Positions 22,463 to 34,149 of a stretch of DNA of 64,000 nucleotides are shown here, piece after piece. Source of the stretch: Chinchilla lanigera (Eukaryota; Chordata; Mammalia; Rodentia; Chinchillidae); assembly GCF_000276665.1 (NCBI RefSeq), contig NW_004955402.1, forward strand, positions 5,442,823 through 5,506,822, in the 5' to 3' direction. The number at the start of each line of letters is the position of its first letter. The stretch's first letter is position 1. The notes beneath the pieces were generated by a model. The model did no database searches. It had not been told where the DNA came from and was given only the letters and a program-made list of their open reading frames with translations. A program made the position numbers and the translations under genes.

Positions 22463-24595
22463 GCTCTGTGCATTTATCCTTTAGTGTGTCTTACCGATTG
22501 AGGGCTGGGACTCCATTTTATTCATCATTATGTTCAGTGGAGTGGGGACAGCATGACATCTTCCTGAGTGGATGCCTGTCCACAGATGTCCGGGGAGGTC
22601 CTGACAGAGAAGGGTATTTTAAAAACCTGTGTGAAGTTGTGATAAGGAAGGAGTAGCCCACCCGAGAGCAAGTCCTCACAGGCAGAGTGAAACACAGACC
22701 ATTTTCGAGAAACTTCAAAAGCCACCGTCGCCAGCATTTGGCTAATTACACAGATAATTTAGGGTTGGAAGAATCTGTAAAATTATCAACATTCTTCATT
22801 GCAGAGATGCGAATGGAGTCACGTGAGCTCCGCAGAGCTTGCAAAAGCAGAACAGGATGTGGGGAGCCAAGCTGATAGTGACAGTGATGGAGCTGAAAGA
22901 AAAACGAGATATGCTTGGCAGGGGGCCTGTATGGTGCTGAAATCATCCAGAAATATGGAGGGAATTCTTCATGGGGCTTCGGGGTTTGTCTGATCTAGAA
23001 TCACTTTTGCAAAGCCTTTGATCTGGTTGCTGTTAGGGCTCCTTGATTCACAAAAGAAAATTATGCATGTAATGAAATGTTTCTGATCTAGATAAAACTC
23101 TTAATTCAGATTTTTAGAAGCCAAGACTTATGTAATTCTGTCCTTTTTTTTAAGAATGAAAAGGTGAAACCATATCTCATGTGCATACTAAATATCTGAG
23201 GTCGGGTGGAGGAAAAAATGTTACAAGGGAACTGGCAGCTTTCCTATTGAAGCAACAACCCAAACAGTCTGAGACACCAAGCCTCCAAAGTTCAGGTGAT
23301 AAATACACCCTCATCTAATAGCTGTAAATAGTCCATGGCTCATGAGGAATGAGCGCATAAACAACAACAGTAAAATCCACGGTGCATGATCAAGTACCAA
23401 GGTTTTGAGTAGAAAGGGATCGGGCACTTTATTATAGAATGATGCATTCAAGTCTCTTCTGGAGCATGAGTGTATGGCTCTAAGTAATCAAGGCTATTGT
23501 ATCCATGCAAATACATTTCGACGCATGGTACTTATAAAGTTGACATAACTAGCAAAATGGAAATGATGCCGTCTGTCCACAGTGTGCAAATATCTGGCCA
23601 CATACGTGTGAGTCACCTGAGAACACCTGAGAACACCACATAAAGCTGCTCTGTAGACTTCCCAAGCCTTTCTCCAACTCAGCTCCTTTACTGACAAATG
23701 CAATGGAATTCCCTAGAGCACTGCAAGATCACAACAATGAAATGACCTCACGTTTGTGACTGCCCTTTGTGCCTTTATGAGTGGCAAAGTGAGACATTCA
23801 CACTGTCTCAGTGTGATCAGCATTACACCATCTTTGTAACCCCTTCATAAAAGTCTAACTTGGAACATTTGCAAGGACTATTGGAATACAAGCAAATAAT
23901 CAGTGGCTTCTAAATAAAAACATCCACGTCTTTCCCCCTCAATTATCACCAAATTTTGCTGAATAGTAAGAGGAGGAGCTAAATAGTTAGAGGAGGAGTT
24001 TGTGGGTGGGCAAAGATCACTGTGATAAGCTGAGAAGCTAGATGTCTGATTCAGAGACCACTCCTAACACAGATTCCTATATATCTGCATTCTCTCCAAC
24101 ACAGTTGTTTCTCTGACTGTTGGGTGCCCTTGGCAGGCTGTATTGTGGGTAAGATATATCATCACACAAGGAGAATGTTTACATGCAAGTGCTCCTCCCC
24201 GTGCTGGGGACCTACATGCTCAGGCACACTTCACAAGCTGATAGTGCCTTTAACCACTCGATACTGGAGCTCAGCAACACAGTACCTGCTCTGGTTGACA
24301 GGGAGCTGCAGCTTGCTGCCCCTTCCCAGCAACCTGAGACAGAGTCATCTCACTGACCACTAGAAAAAGGTCAAAATGCCAAATTCAGAGAACAGTTCCT
24401 ACGGAATACCTATCACTTTTGCCATATTGTAAAGTCAGGCATTCTTAAGTTGGAATCATCTGTAGCAGCCTGCCACTCCTAAGCAGCAGAATACACAGGG
24501 TGATACTGTATAGAATGAGAGCTATGACTCTGTTATGTCTGCTATACATTGACATAATATCACCCACTGCTAGACACACTCAGCACCATAGCTAC
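22463..24595. other. Unassigned stretch
   Basis: No gene recognised. A short imperfect tandem pair around AGAGGAGGAG occurs at 23968-23977 and 23989-23998. The segment 23960-24440 has a length and layout that could be a solo LTR, but I cannot identify its ends or family. Confidence 0.35.
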
Positions 24596-24599
24596 TAGC

Positions 24600-24765
24600 T
24601 GAATATCTGGGGATAAATCACCAAACTTTTCTGAGCCTTAGTTCCCAGTGCAAAACTAGTGTAGGAATGCCTACCCAGCAGGGTTCTGGTAAGAAATAGA
24701 AATAACACCCATAACATGACTAGCACATGGGAAATGCTCAAAAAGTGTACCAGTTCCTTTAGTGT
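24600..24765 (-). repeat. MIR element (antisense)
   Basis: TTTTCTGAGCCTTAGTTCCC, AATGCCTACCCAGCAGGGTT and ATGACTAGCACATGGGAAAT then GCTC match the reversed MIR phrases 'cctctctgagcctcagtttcc', 'tacctacctcatagggtt' and 'gtgcctggcacatagtaagcgctc'. Confidence 0.7.
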
Positions 24766-25289
24766 CAGGTGATATGTATTAATATTTAATTTAGTTTGAG
24801 AATTCATCAGCTTTTACCTTCAATATATGCATTGTCAGCTTTTTTATCCTATGTTTATTTACTTTGTAACCACTTTTAGAAATAAACTTTACCCGAGTAC
24901 ATGTAATGTAATTTTCCTCTTGCCACTTTGCAAAGTTTAAAACACAGAACCAAAGTAACATACACTTGAGAAGATAAACCTGCTAATCACAGCAAAACAA
25001 TTCTGCATTTTAAGAAATTATTTTGTCTATCTACCCCCTCTTTATCTGCAGAATCGTGTTGGAAAAGTAAAGAATGTCAAAGATATACAGTCCCACACGT
25101 GGATAATTTATAGTGCACAATGATCTACACAGATATCAAATTACCAATATAATTAGGTAAAACTGCTGTATTTTCTTATTTCCAAATGGACAGAGTTTGT
25201 CTGATTATTTATAGTGGACACCAAAATAACCCATAATGCCAGCCCACAGCAGTTTAATTACTGTGACACTGCTGTATTTCTTGCGTTTC

Positions 25290-25895
25290 ATCACCTCCTG
25301 CAGCGATGGTCATTGTGACCATAGTCAGAGGCCCTCCCCACTCCCGACTGAATAGGAGTCCCTGACGATCTCTTGCCTGGCCAAAGCCCTTCTGTGCCAC
25401 ACGCCCCATGCCATTGTCACTTGCTCCTATCCGGCCACCACGGTGACCTCTAACATCAGAGAGCTGAAGGTGAAGGTATCAGTGGGCGTCACCAAACCCT
25501 CTGTAGCCAGCACCCAGCCTAGCATCCAGCACTCCCCAGAGGTGGTGCGGTCCCTGCTCCCAAGACCCAGCTGTGGTGGAGGTTGGGGCTCACTGATCCC
25601 TGTGTCCTGCGAAGTCCAGCTGACCCTTGTCAATGGCTAAACAAGTCTCCCCAAACTGGAAGCTCAAGGAATTTTGAAATTCATGGACCAGGCAGTGGGG
25701 GGCTGTGGGCGAATGCAGTGCAGAGGAGTAACCCGGGAGGATGGCTATGGCCAGGCCACCATGACTGGGAGGGCAGGTTCGATGGTCCTGCAGGACAGTC
25801 AGGGCCAGCAGGGAAAACTCTGCCTGGAGCTCTGCAGCCCACGAAGACCCAGAGCCAAAGTCCGGGCCTTGATTCTTTCTTCTCTTGACCTGGAT
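25290..25895 (+). other. GC-rich, exon-like or pseudogene-like patch, unidentified
   Basis: A locally GC-rich block inside AT-rich DNA, open in one frame at 25443-25640 (contains TSNIRELKVKVSVGVTKPS) and in another at 25674-25967. The shift of open frame near 25640 and the absence of a plausible splice donor are what a decayed processed pseudogene would show, but I do not recognise the parent, and no poly(A) tail or target duplication is evident. I leave the function blank. Confidence 0.2.
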
Positions 25896-26534
25896 TCTTT
25901 TCTGAGAGACACATTGTTTTTCTCTAAATGTTTAGGTATTGGAATAACCAAAGCTAAAAATATATAGGTCTTATTTTTTAAAAGTCAGATGGTTTAGATC
26001 CTGTTCTCTCAAAAGTGTATGGATCCTGGGACATATTGTCACGTTTCAACCTCATCTGCACCGTACTTATGAAGGCTGAACCCTTTGTGCTATTCTTAGC
26101 TATTTGCTTCCTTAGAAAAACATATTATAGATTGGAATGAGTTAGGTAATTCAACGGTGAGTAATGCGGCTTCTGCATATGCGTGACCCAGTTGTCAAAC
26201 TGTTTCCCCAAGTGAAAAAGTATCATGATGTTTTGTTTTATGTGGGAGCTTTTAATACTCAAGTAAACCCCTCCTTTCCGGGGACTCCTCTTCGTACTTT
26301 AAATGCAGCTCGAGGGTCACTGAGGCTGTTTGAGGAGAAATAAGCACTGATTCCTTTTCCAGATTGTGGGTTCAGCAGTACTTAATTTCCCTGGATGCTA
26401 GTTTATCCATTTTCACGATGGGGTTACAGCTGCTTCCAGCTTTCAAATCTGCAATCCTAAAGCATCATCGTAGATTAAAAACCTTTTGTTTTTTAAATCT
26501 CATAACAGCACATAAAATTCATGATGGCTGTTAC

Positions 26535-26553
26535 GGCTCGATGTTGTCGAGCC
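26535..26553. other. Perfect 7-bp stem hairpin
   Basis: GGCTCGA, loop TGTTG, TCGAGCC. The stem holds two CpG sites in otherwise CpG-poor sequence. Confidence 0.8.
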
Positions 26554-26630
26554 ACGATTTTGACATGAGGAAACAAAGTTTCACTTTGCACACATTCTGC
26601 TGCATAAAAATACCAAAGAATCATTTCATA

Positions 26631-26652
26631 ATAATAATAATATTATTATTAT
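26631..26652. repeat. 22-bp perfect (AAT)n/(ATT)n palindrome
   Basis: Four ATA/ATAA units meet their own complement at 26641/26642, giving perfect dyad symmetry. A simple-sequence cruciform candidate. Confidence 0.9.
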
Positions 26653-29254
26653 AAGCACAAGTAAGGTAGTTTTCACCTGCAGTATAATCGGTCCTACTGA
26701 CCTAAGTGCTGATCTTGAATCTGTTGTTTTTCTGATTTATCAGGCACTTTCACTGCTTATTACTTTACCTGAGATCACATTTTATTATTTTCCTTTCCTT
26801 TCACTTCTCTTCCTGGATGTGGAGGACTTCAGAGACTTTTGGGGCATTGTTTTCTAGGCCTAGAGGGAAGGTTTATCTAGGTGGGTTCCAGTAAAATAAA
26901 TTAAAATGACAAATAAATGACTAAAGTTTGGCCTGTCTCTGGGAATACTTTCTCCTGGTCTCCTTCTGGCACACAGAAGGGAGTGTTTGTTACGTCTGAT
27001 TACCTGTGAAAGATCAAAGTCCTGCAGGCCCTGCTGGAAGGTAGCAAGTAGCCCTGCCCTCCTGCCCCTGGCGGGGAACGGCTTATGTAATGCTTCAGGG
27101 ACGTGCTGCGCTGACCAGCTGGTGGCTTGCCCTGGACAGCCACTTAACTTGCTGCCTGGAAATGAGTTGATGTGAGGGAGTGTGTCTGACCCATAAAATT
27201 CTTACTCTACTCAAAAGTGTGATTTCAGCAAGACTAAGGAGACAAGTTGCGAATAGAAAAATCTTGAAAAGGAAAAGAAACATTTCCTTACCTTAGACTT
27301 CACTGGGCTGAATTTGGATGAAAGTGAATACAATACATCAGAGATCAGTTGAGCTCCCAGAAAATTAATGAACCAGATTCTTTTTTGCCCGTTGCCCTGA
27401 ATGTCAGCCTTGACCTACCCCACCTCTAAAATAATCCAGAGCCAGGTGCAGTTTTCCTTTCATATACAGCACACACTAGGTGTATGGTAATGCAAACCAT
27501 CGTAGCAACTTGGTTTTGCAGTGTTGAAGATAGAAACTAGAGCACATAGTGACTTTTGTATTTTCAAAAAACCCTAACTGACTGAGTTGATAAGAGTAAA
27601 CTTCAGACGTCTTCGTCTTTATTGACGTCTCCCTGTACTGAACCTGCGATTTCATCCCAGTCTGAGCACTGCACGGGGTGTCTGTAGGCACCAGTGCTCA
27701 AAACACTGAGCTCTGTTCTAGACAAATTATTTTCTTCATGGTTGGATGACTTTGTTGTTGTAAAGTAGCTGAATTTGCCTGTATGGAGCTGTTTGTTCAG
27801 GGTTCCTGGTAGAGTTCTTAACCTTACTTTGTTGACTTTTCGCAGAGTTTACAAAGATAGACACTGTATTCAGGAATTTGGTGTTTTGCCATTGACCTAG
27901 GAAAGTATCTGTTTGCACAAGATATAAGAGCCAGCCTCAGATACATGGAGAAGACAGGCCAGTGACCTCCATCCCGGCCTAGGGAAGGCTTTTATTTGTC
28001 CACTGTGTTCACTTAGGGGAGAAACTTGGTCTTTGCTGAGCGTGCCCTTGAATCACAGCTGGGGCGGTGCTGCTGACCTGTGTTCCCTGCCTTTAGCCCT
28101 TAGTCTTCTTTCGTACTTTGCCTTTCCTCCCGAAGGAATGCATAGCCCATGGTGGGAGGCCTTGGCGGCCCTTTACTGAGTATTTTTTGAAGCAGAAGTC
28201 ACCATGATCGAAGTACTTTAGTAGGTGCTGTGCATTTTGTTTTCAAGAACACAGAAATTCTTCTTTTCTTCAGCCCTGGCTTTTTTAGCTTTTGGGGTGA
28301 AAAGCCCTTGAGTGATAAAAGGCAAGAGACCTACTTTCTGAATATAGGTGTTCCCCTTTGTCTGGATGAGTCATTTTCCCCAAAGCACCTTTGCAAATAG
28401 TTGTTCAGAATTTTGAATTCTTTGCTCTAGGAGACGACGTTAAAAATTACCATTAAAAGTTCCAGGCTGGCCTAGTCAACTCTTCAGTCTGTGGTAGGAA
28501 CAAATTTTGGAACTGTTGGTTTCAGTTATGGGAGCCTGGGACAGGAAGTTAAATGGCGCCTCCCCAAATGGATAGCCCAAGGCTAGACAATTCAGTTGAG
28601 CTCGCAGAGCTTTGCAGCCGCCTTCCCGAGTGCCCCATCTGTCTTCCTGCCTACTCCTCCAGGCCCTCATGCCACGCTCTGGCGCTCATAGCCGGGCTTT
28701 TTTATTTCTCCTTACTCCCAATTCCCTGTCTTCTAAGTTCCTAGCTCTCATTCTTCTTAGTTCCGTTGATCTAAGTAATAGGTAGAAGCAATCTGACCAA
28801 ATTAATTGTATTTGCAGAAAGGATTAACAACCCCATAAGCCTTGCATGCAATTGGTACAAGAGTATGGGAGTAACTGATAACCCAAATCAAACACAGGTT
28901 GTAGTATTTCTTTTGATTCGATACTCACTTATCATCTCCTACAAACAAGGTGCCAGTGTAGGCATAGGAATATACACAAAGGAAAATAAGCTGCTGATCA
29001 CCATACAGGGGAAACTCAGTATTCGAACAGCAGCCCCTATCACATACACTGCCATGATGATAAATTTCAAGACAGCATTTTATGAAAATATTAAATCCCC
29101 CCTGCGGAGGGTAGCAGGGAAACTGACATGACAGTATGGGAAAGTAATTAGGCATTATCTTGTAAAGATATGCATATTGCCCAGTGTGGGAATTCTAGAT
29201 CTCATATATTTTAGATTAACTTTTTCATGGCTATAGCAAGACATGTTTTTAAAA
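26653..29254. other. Unassigned intronic-type stretch
   Basis: No gene, repeat family or CpG cluster recognised across 2.6 kb. This may be unique sequence, or repeats too diverged to see by eye. Confidence 0.35.
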
Positions 29255-29257
29255 TAA

Positions 29258-29722
29258 CCATAGGTCTCTTTTCTGTTGCCGTAACAAAATACTTGAGATA
29301 ATAAACGTGTGAGGAGGAAAGGTTTATGTCGGCTCATAGCGGAGGACTTGTGGTCCTTAATTGGTGAGAGCTTTGGTTTAGGCAGCACATCATCATGGAG
29401 GTTCTGGTAGAGCTCAACTCATAATCAGGAAACAAAAAAGAGCAAGGAGAGGCCTGGGATCCCCTTCAAGTGTACACCCCCACTGTCCACCCCTGGGTGC
29501 TACCACTGGTTGCCCCACCTTGGGGACTGATTTTTATGTTGTTTTTTAGACAGTTCAGGCTAGCTTTGAACTCATTATGTAACCCAGCTTGACCTTGAAC
29601 TCATGGTGATCCTCCTGCCTCAGCCTCCCAAGTGCTGGGATTGCAGGAGGGTGCTAACACACACAGATAACATTGATATTTTTAACGGTGGACCTTCAGG
29701 GACATTTAACATCCAACTTATA
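29258..29722 (-). mobile_element. MaLR-type LTR (antisense), split by a B1
   Basis: TTTTCTGTTGCCGTAACAAA then ATACTTGAGATAAT, AGGAAAGGTTTATGTCGGCT, TCATCATGGAGGTTCTGG and, beyond the B1, TCAGGGACATTTAACATCC match the reversed 3'-to-5' order of rodent/mammalian ERVL-MaLR LTRs. The B1 occupies 29541-29660. A solo LTR with no viral genes. Confidence 0.6.
29541..29660 (-). mobile_element. B1 SINE (antisense) nested in LTR
   Basis: GACAGTTCAGGCTAGCTTTG, CCAGCTTGACCTTGAACTCA, GATCCTCCTGCCTCAGCCTC and CCAAGTGCTGGGATTGCAGG are the standard antisense B1 phrases, including the tandem internal duplication of the left part. Confidence 0.9.
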
Positions 29723-31304
29723 ATCCCAGTCTGGGTGGAAAGTTCTAGTATCTTCTTAGTTGCCTCCTTTCAGGTACAACCCGTCCCCTCAGTTATTTGC
29801 ATGCTGACCTGGGACTCTGAGGAATGCACTTCTATAAACACTTTTGCTACAATTCACCCTGTCCGTGGGACATCCATACCCTCTCTTCACACACAAGCCC
29901 TGACCCTGACGTGGCTTTGATAAGATGGGAAAAAGACACAGCTTTGTCTTTTCTCACTGATTTTATGAATGTGCAACTATTTTCTTGTTACTAAAATCAT
30001 AATCACACTTTCAGGTGCTATTTATTCTGGGAAACTGCATCTTAAAATAATTTATTGTGATCATGCCAACACTAAAGTTACAAGTCCTCAATTCTGTAAT
30101 CATCATGCATTAATACTGACTCCATAGTTTCATGCCTCTAGCTTCTTAGTGAAGCTGCAAGTGAGGATTTTTTCCCCTCAGAATAGGAGAAATATGTGCA
30201 CACTGGGGCTTGAGGATGGATCAAGTTGGTAAAGGAGCCAACGGGAAAGAGCAAGGAAGATTTCTAGGCATCAGAGTGGGGCTGTCTGAGGTCAGAAGAG
30301 GCTGTCTCTTGTTGAAGTGGCCATCAACTTAGTTCTGTTTCATCCTATTCCAAGGAGAATCCCCGGAGCAGGAGCCAGGACCTTAGTTCCACTTGAGTGT
30401 GAGAGATATCAAGAAACAAAACAGAGAGAGAGAAACGTCTACAAATACTTCCCCTAAACTGACCCTACAGTTGGCTTTTAAAAGTCAGCACAAGCAGCTG
30501 TGCCTCTGATCCTACAGAGGACGTTCTTTGTGACAGCAACCTTGAGATGCCCTTTGGGGTCCTGGAGACTTATGAATACAGGTAGAGGAAGACTGAGGTG
30601 AACAATAAATTCTGCACAACTCTCACATGCACAGAGAGGGACTGGAAGTGAAGCCTTCTGCCCCACAGACTATTCTGATACTGCTCCTGGACAGAGACCA
30701 GAATCTTCCATGTGACCCTGGGGTGCCCGTGACTCCTCTTGACTGCTTACGCAGCCTCTTCTTGAACCTTTGTCTTCTGTGATCCGTCTCAAACCAGGAA
30801 TTCTCACAGCTTCTCATCTCTGTTCCTGCATAGATTCTTAAAGACCATCGGAGACTACACAGAACTTTCTGCATGGCCCATCTATTGATGTGAACTGCAG
30901 TGGGAATTACAACTGGGAACTTTAAAAAAATATTTACTTTTAACTTGTTCCCTAAAGAATAATAATAAACCCATTCCATGTTAATGAATGTTAACTATGT
31001 TTGCCAAAGCAAGCAGCACTGCCAATCAATTTGATAGCTGAAGAGAGTCTTAAGTCTACTTTTGTGTTAGAAATGGAAGGTGAGACCTTCATGCCGCAGT
31101 GCATCTAGAAAGTTCCATGCCTGAGACAATGAAAGTGAAAAGACAAATAATGCCTAAGTATGACCTCGGAGGCTCCTTGGAAAGGGTTTTAGGAGCTTCC
31201 CAGCCTGTGGACTCCACATTAGGAACCACTATCAACCATGGATCCACAGGCCTCTGTTAAGATGGAAACTAGTCAACAAGGTGCTGGGCATAAATAAGGT
31301 TTAT
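29723..31304. other. Unassigned stretch
   Basis: Nothing recognised. The minus-strand open frame 30623-30979 (118 codons) has no motif and uses an unremarkable composition. Confidence 0.35.
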
Positions 31305-31660
31305 CCTCATCTGTTTCTTTGCTATTATAACAAAATATCAGAAGCTAGGTGCCTCTGTTCAACAAGGAAGCTTATTTAGCTCACAGTTCTATGGGCTCAA
31401 AGACCTCCATCTGGTGACGGCCTCCAGCTGAAGAACGTCCAGATCCCACAAAACTATGAGGCAGAGTCCGCAGGCAGCTCCGGGCAGCGCATGACGACCG
31501 ACAGAGGTGCATGTGTGCGTCTTCTATCTTCAGGACCAGGCATGGGGGCGCAGCCCTCATGAGTTTATCTAATCTTAATCCCTTCCCAGAGACCATGGTC
31601 AGAAGAAATCTCCACCTCAATACCGAGGTGACCATGGGGGTTAGACCTCAACGGAGTTGT
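31305..31660 (-). mobile_element. MLT1/MST-type MaLR LTR (antisense)
   Basis: TGCTATTATAACAAAATATC, TTATTTAGCTCACAGTTCTA, GCGCAGCCCTCATGAGTTTA and ACCATGGGGGTTAGACCTCA are the reversed 3' end, middle and 5' parts of a MaLR LTR ('...tggtattttgttatagcag'; '...atgagggctc'; '...taaccccca'). Confidence 0.75.
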
Positions 31661-32689
31661 CCTTGAGGCTGTGCGCATGCCACTTCCAGCCCAGGCCAAG
31701 GCTGAAACGCTCAGCTGAAGCTGCAGTGTGTTCTGTCTGCACGCACCGGCCTCATCACCTGGGCATTCCCACTGAGCATTCCCACAGAGGCAGACCACGG
31801 TGAGGACATGCCCAAGCCTACCCTGCGCTTTGGTGTGTTTCTGGGAGGTCTTCTCCAGAGAAGCATTTCCAGAACATCCGCCGTCCTCCTGTTCACTCCA
31901 GGACACGGGTGTGCAGTAGCATGCTCAAGGTCACGAAGCTCCCTAAAGGACACCTGAAGCCACACTTCTCACCCGAGTCCTTCCCATGGTACACTGGCCC
32001 ATCTCGTTGGGCTGGACTCAGCGAGAAAGAGACCGAGACACTCTCTGGATGAGGATATTTCAGCCTGTTTCCATTGTAGCCACTCGCTCACACCCCAGGG
32101 TGTTCTGATGGTTAGCAACTAGAAATACTGCATGTGCGAACGCGAATCCACTGTGCAGCTCATGTTCGTTCTCTGGCCAGTACAAGTAAAGTCTGCCTGG
32201 CTACAGTGAGGAGAAAATTCACCACTCGTTACTGGAACTTAGGAGAGCAGATTAAGACGCAAAACACTATCCAAAACCCAAGCATTAAACTTTGAAAATC
32301 TCCAGTGGACATTGGAAGTACTTGTGCTGGTTGGTACTTTGGGGGACGTCCCTGGATTTGGAGGGGATGTGGATCCCACAGCAAAACCCAGTTTGCCATG
32401 TCCTGGGAGCACTGTGGACTGACTGCGGACAGCTCTCCTGGCGTCAGGTCTCCGCAGGAATTTTTGTGGGGTCGCTTCCAGTGCACATTAAGCAACTGTT
32501 CTTGTCCCACCACCTCTGAGCAGAAAACCAAAGTTTTTGAATTAATGCTGGGCCATTTTTTTTCTTCTGTACAAATTGCATTCTTTTAGCACTTTTACAG
32601 TGAGTGTTGACATATACTTTTAGTCATTCTTTCTTTTGAAGACTGTGCCAATTCACAGAGCAGCCAAAAAAATTCCAGGAACCATTTTG
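31661..32689. other. Unassigned stretch
   Basis: No gene or family recognised. Opposed open frames at 32229-32589 overlap in antisense and cancel each other as coding evidence. Confidence 0.35.
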
Positions 32690-33215
32690 ACAGTAGGGCT
32701 TCTTTTAATGGTGATAAAATATACACGACACAACATTTACCATCCTCACCGTTTGTGAGTGTACAATTCAGTAGTGTTAGGCACATTGACACTGACACAC
32801 AGCCGGCCTTCAGGACTCCTCTTGCAAAGCTAAAACTCTGGCTGTCCAACAAATGCCTGTTTCCTTTCTCCTCAGCCCCTGACAATTAACATTCTACTGT
32901 CTGTCTCTCTGAGCTGACTATTCTGGGAGTCTCGGTTTTGGTAATCATGCAGTAGTTATCGTTTTGTGTCCGGCTTATTTCACTTACCATAAGTCTTCAA
33001 AGTTCACCTGTGTTATAGCACTGTCAGAATGTCCTTGCTTTTGAAGGCTGAATAGTATTCCTATCATATTTTGCTTATCATTCATCTGTTGATGGATGTG
33101 AAGATGCTTCCACCTTTGGACTCTTGTGAAAAATTGCTGATATGAACATGAGTGTCTAAGTATTTCTTCAAGACCCTGCCTTGGATTCCTTTGAGTCAGC
33201 AAAGGCTTTTGATGG
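32690..33215 (-). mobile_element. Old LINE-1 (L1M) 3' region, antisense
   Basis: Landmarks in reversed order: GGTGATAAAATATACACGAC, GAGTGTACAATTCAGTAGTG, TTTTGTGTCCGGCTTATTTC then ACTTACCATAAG, AGGCTGAATAGTATTCC, CATTCATCTGTTGATGGATG, GCTTCCACCTTTGGACTC and AGACCCTGCCTTGGATTCCT. This is the 3' UTR-side sequence of mammalian L1M elements. Diverged, so older than the LINE-1 copies at 4.0, 8.0 and 52.8 kb. Confidence 0.85.
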
Positions 33216-33916
33216 AACTGCTCAGCAGTGCACAACTGTAAGACAGGGGTCCAGGAGGCCCAAGCAGACCTGAGGAGCACGATTTGCTCTAGCATGACTC
33301 CTCATGTGGAAAGCTGTGACAGCTGAGCTATCACATGGAGACTCAGTTTGGGGAGTTCCATCTATTTGAAAATATATTTTATGTGAATTTAGGCTATGAA
33401 GATGGAGCAATTATCATGGCTTGTAGGGTGCAAAGACAATGAATCATAGACATTTAATGACATGCTCATTTTTTTCTAGGCATCTCTGAAAAACAATAAT
33501 AGTAACATTTTTTTTTTTTTTTTTGGTCCTTCCTTTGAAGAATTCAGATTTTGTTCTATGGCTCTGACCTGTGGCACAGGTAAACTGGGTTATAATTGAT
33601 CTTCCTTGAGAGTGTATGATTAGAATTATTTAGTGTAATGCTTGCTGGAATGTGTAAATCATTTTTCCAGGTTTTCTGATTATGATACGGAGGCAGCCTG
33701 AGCCTTAACCTTGTAGCAGCTCCACTCCCAATTCTAGTCCAGACTTGCTTTAATTATTTTGATTTTCCTGTATATTTATACAACTCTTTCCCGTTCTCTT
33801 TCTGGGGATATCCGTTGCACATCCAAATATAGTATCGTATGTGTTTTCAATGAAAATGCTGATGCACGACCCTCTGCATCATTCATGAATTATCTACCTT
33901 ATCTTTTTTTTAACAG

Positions 33917-34149
33917 AAACTTTCTCCTCAGACCATGATGCCTTGCCCGTGGGATCATTGCTAGAAAGGGGGGAACTGCCGTGATCACAGTTGGTGTGGA
34001 GTGGGTTGCCACCAGTTGTCAAACTTCTCCTAAATTATTTTTCTTCTCTGTTTTGCTTGCCTGTCTCACTGCCTCTTGGAACGCGGAACGTGGATCCTCT
34101 CCTCCTCTGGAAAACCCTCTTCTCGGACATCTGGACGTGGATACTGTGG
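33917..34149 (+). other. Candidate internal non-coding exon (233 bp)
   Basis: The 3' splice site is strong: a T-rich tract (ATCTTTTTTTTAACAG) ends with AG at 33915-33916. The 5' site GTGG|GTGAGTCC (GT at 34150-34151) is near consensus. Between them all three plus frames contain stops (for example ATGATGCC...TAG from 33935 to 33961, and TGA codons in the other two frames), so the exon cannot be internal coding sequence. It fits a 5'-UTR exon with a 9-codon upstream frame, or lncRNA. It would be the next exon after the CpG-island leader on the same strand. Without transcript data it may be a chance pairing of splice-like sites. Confidence 0.4.
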
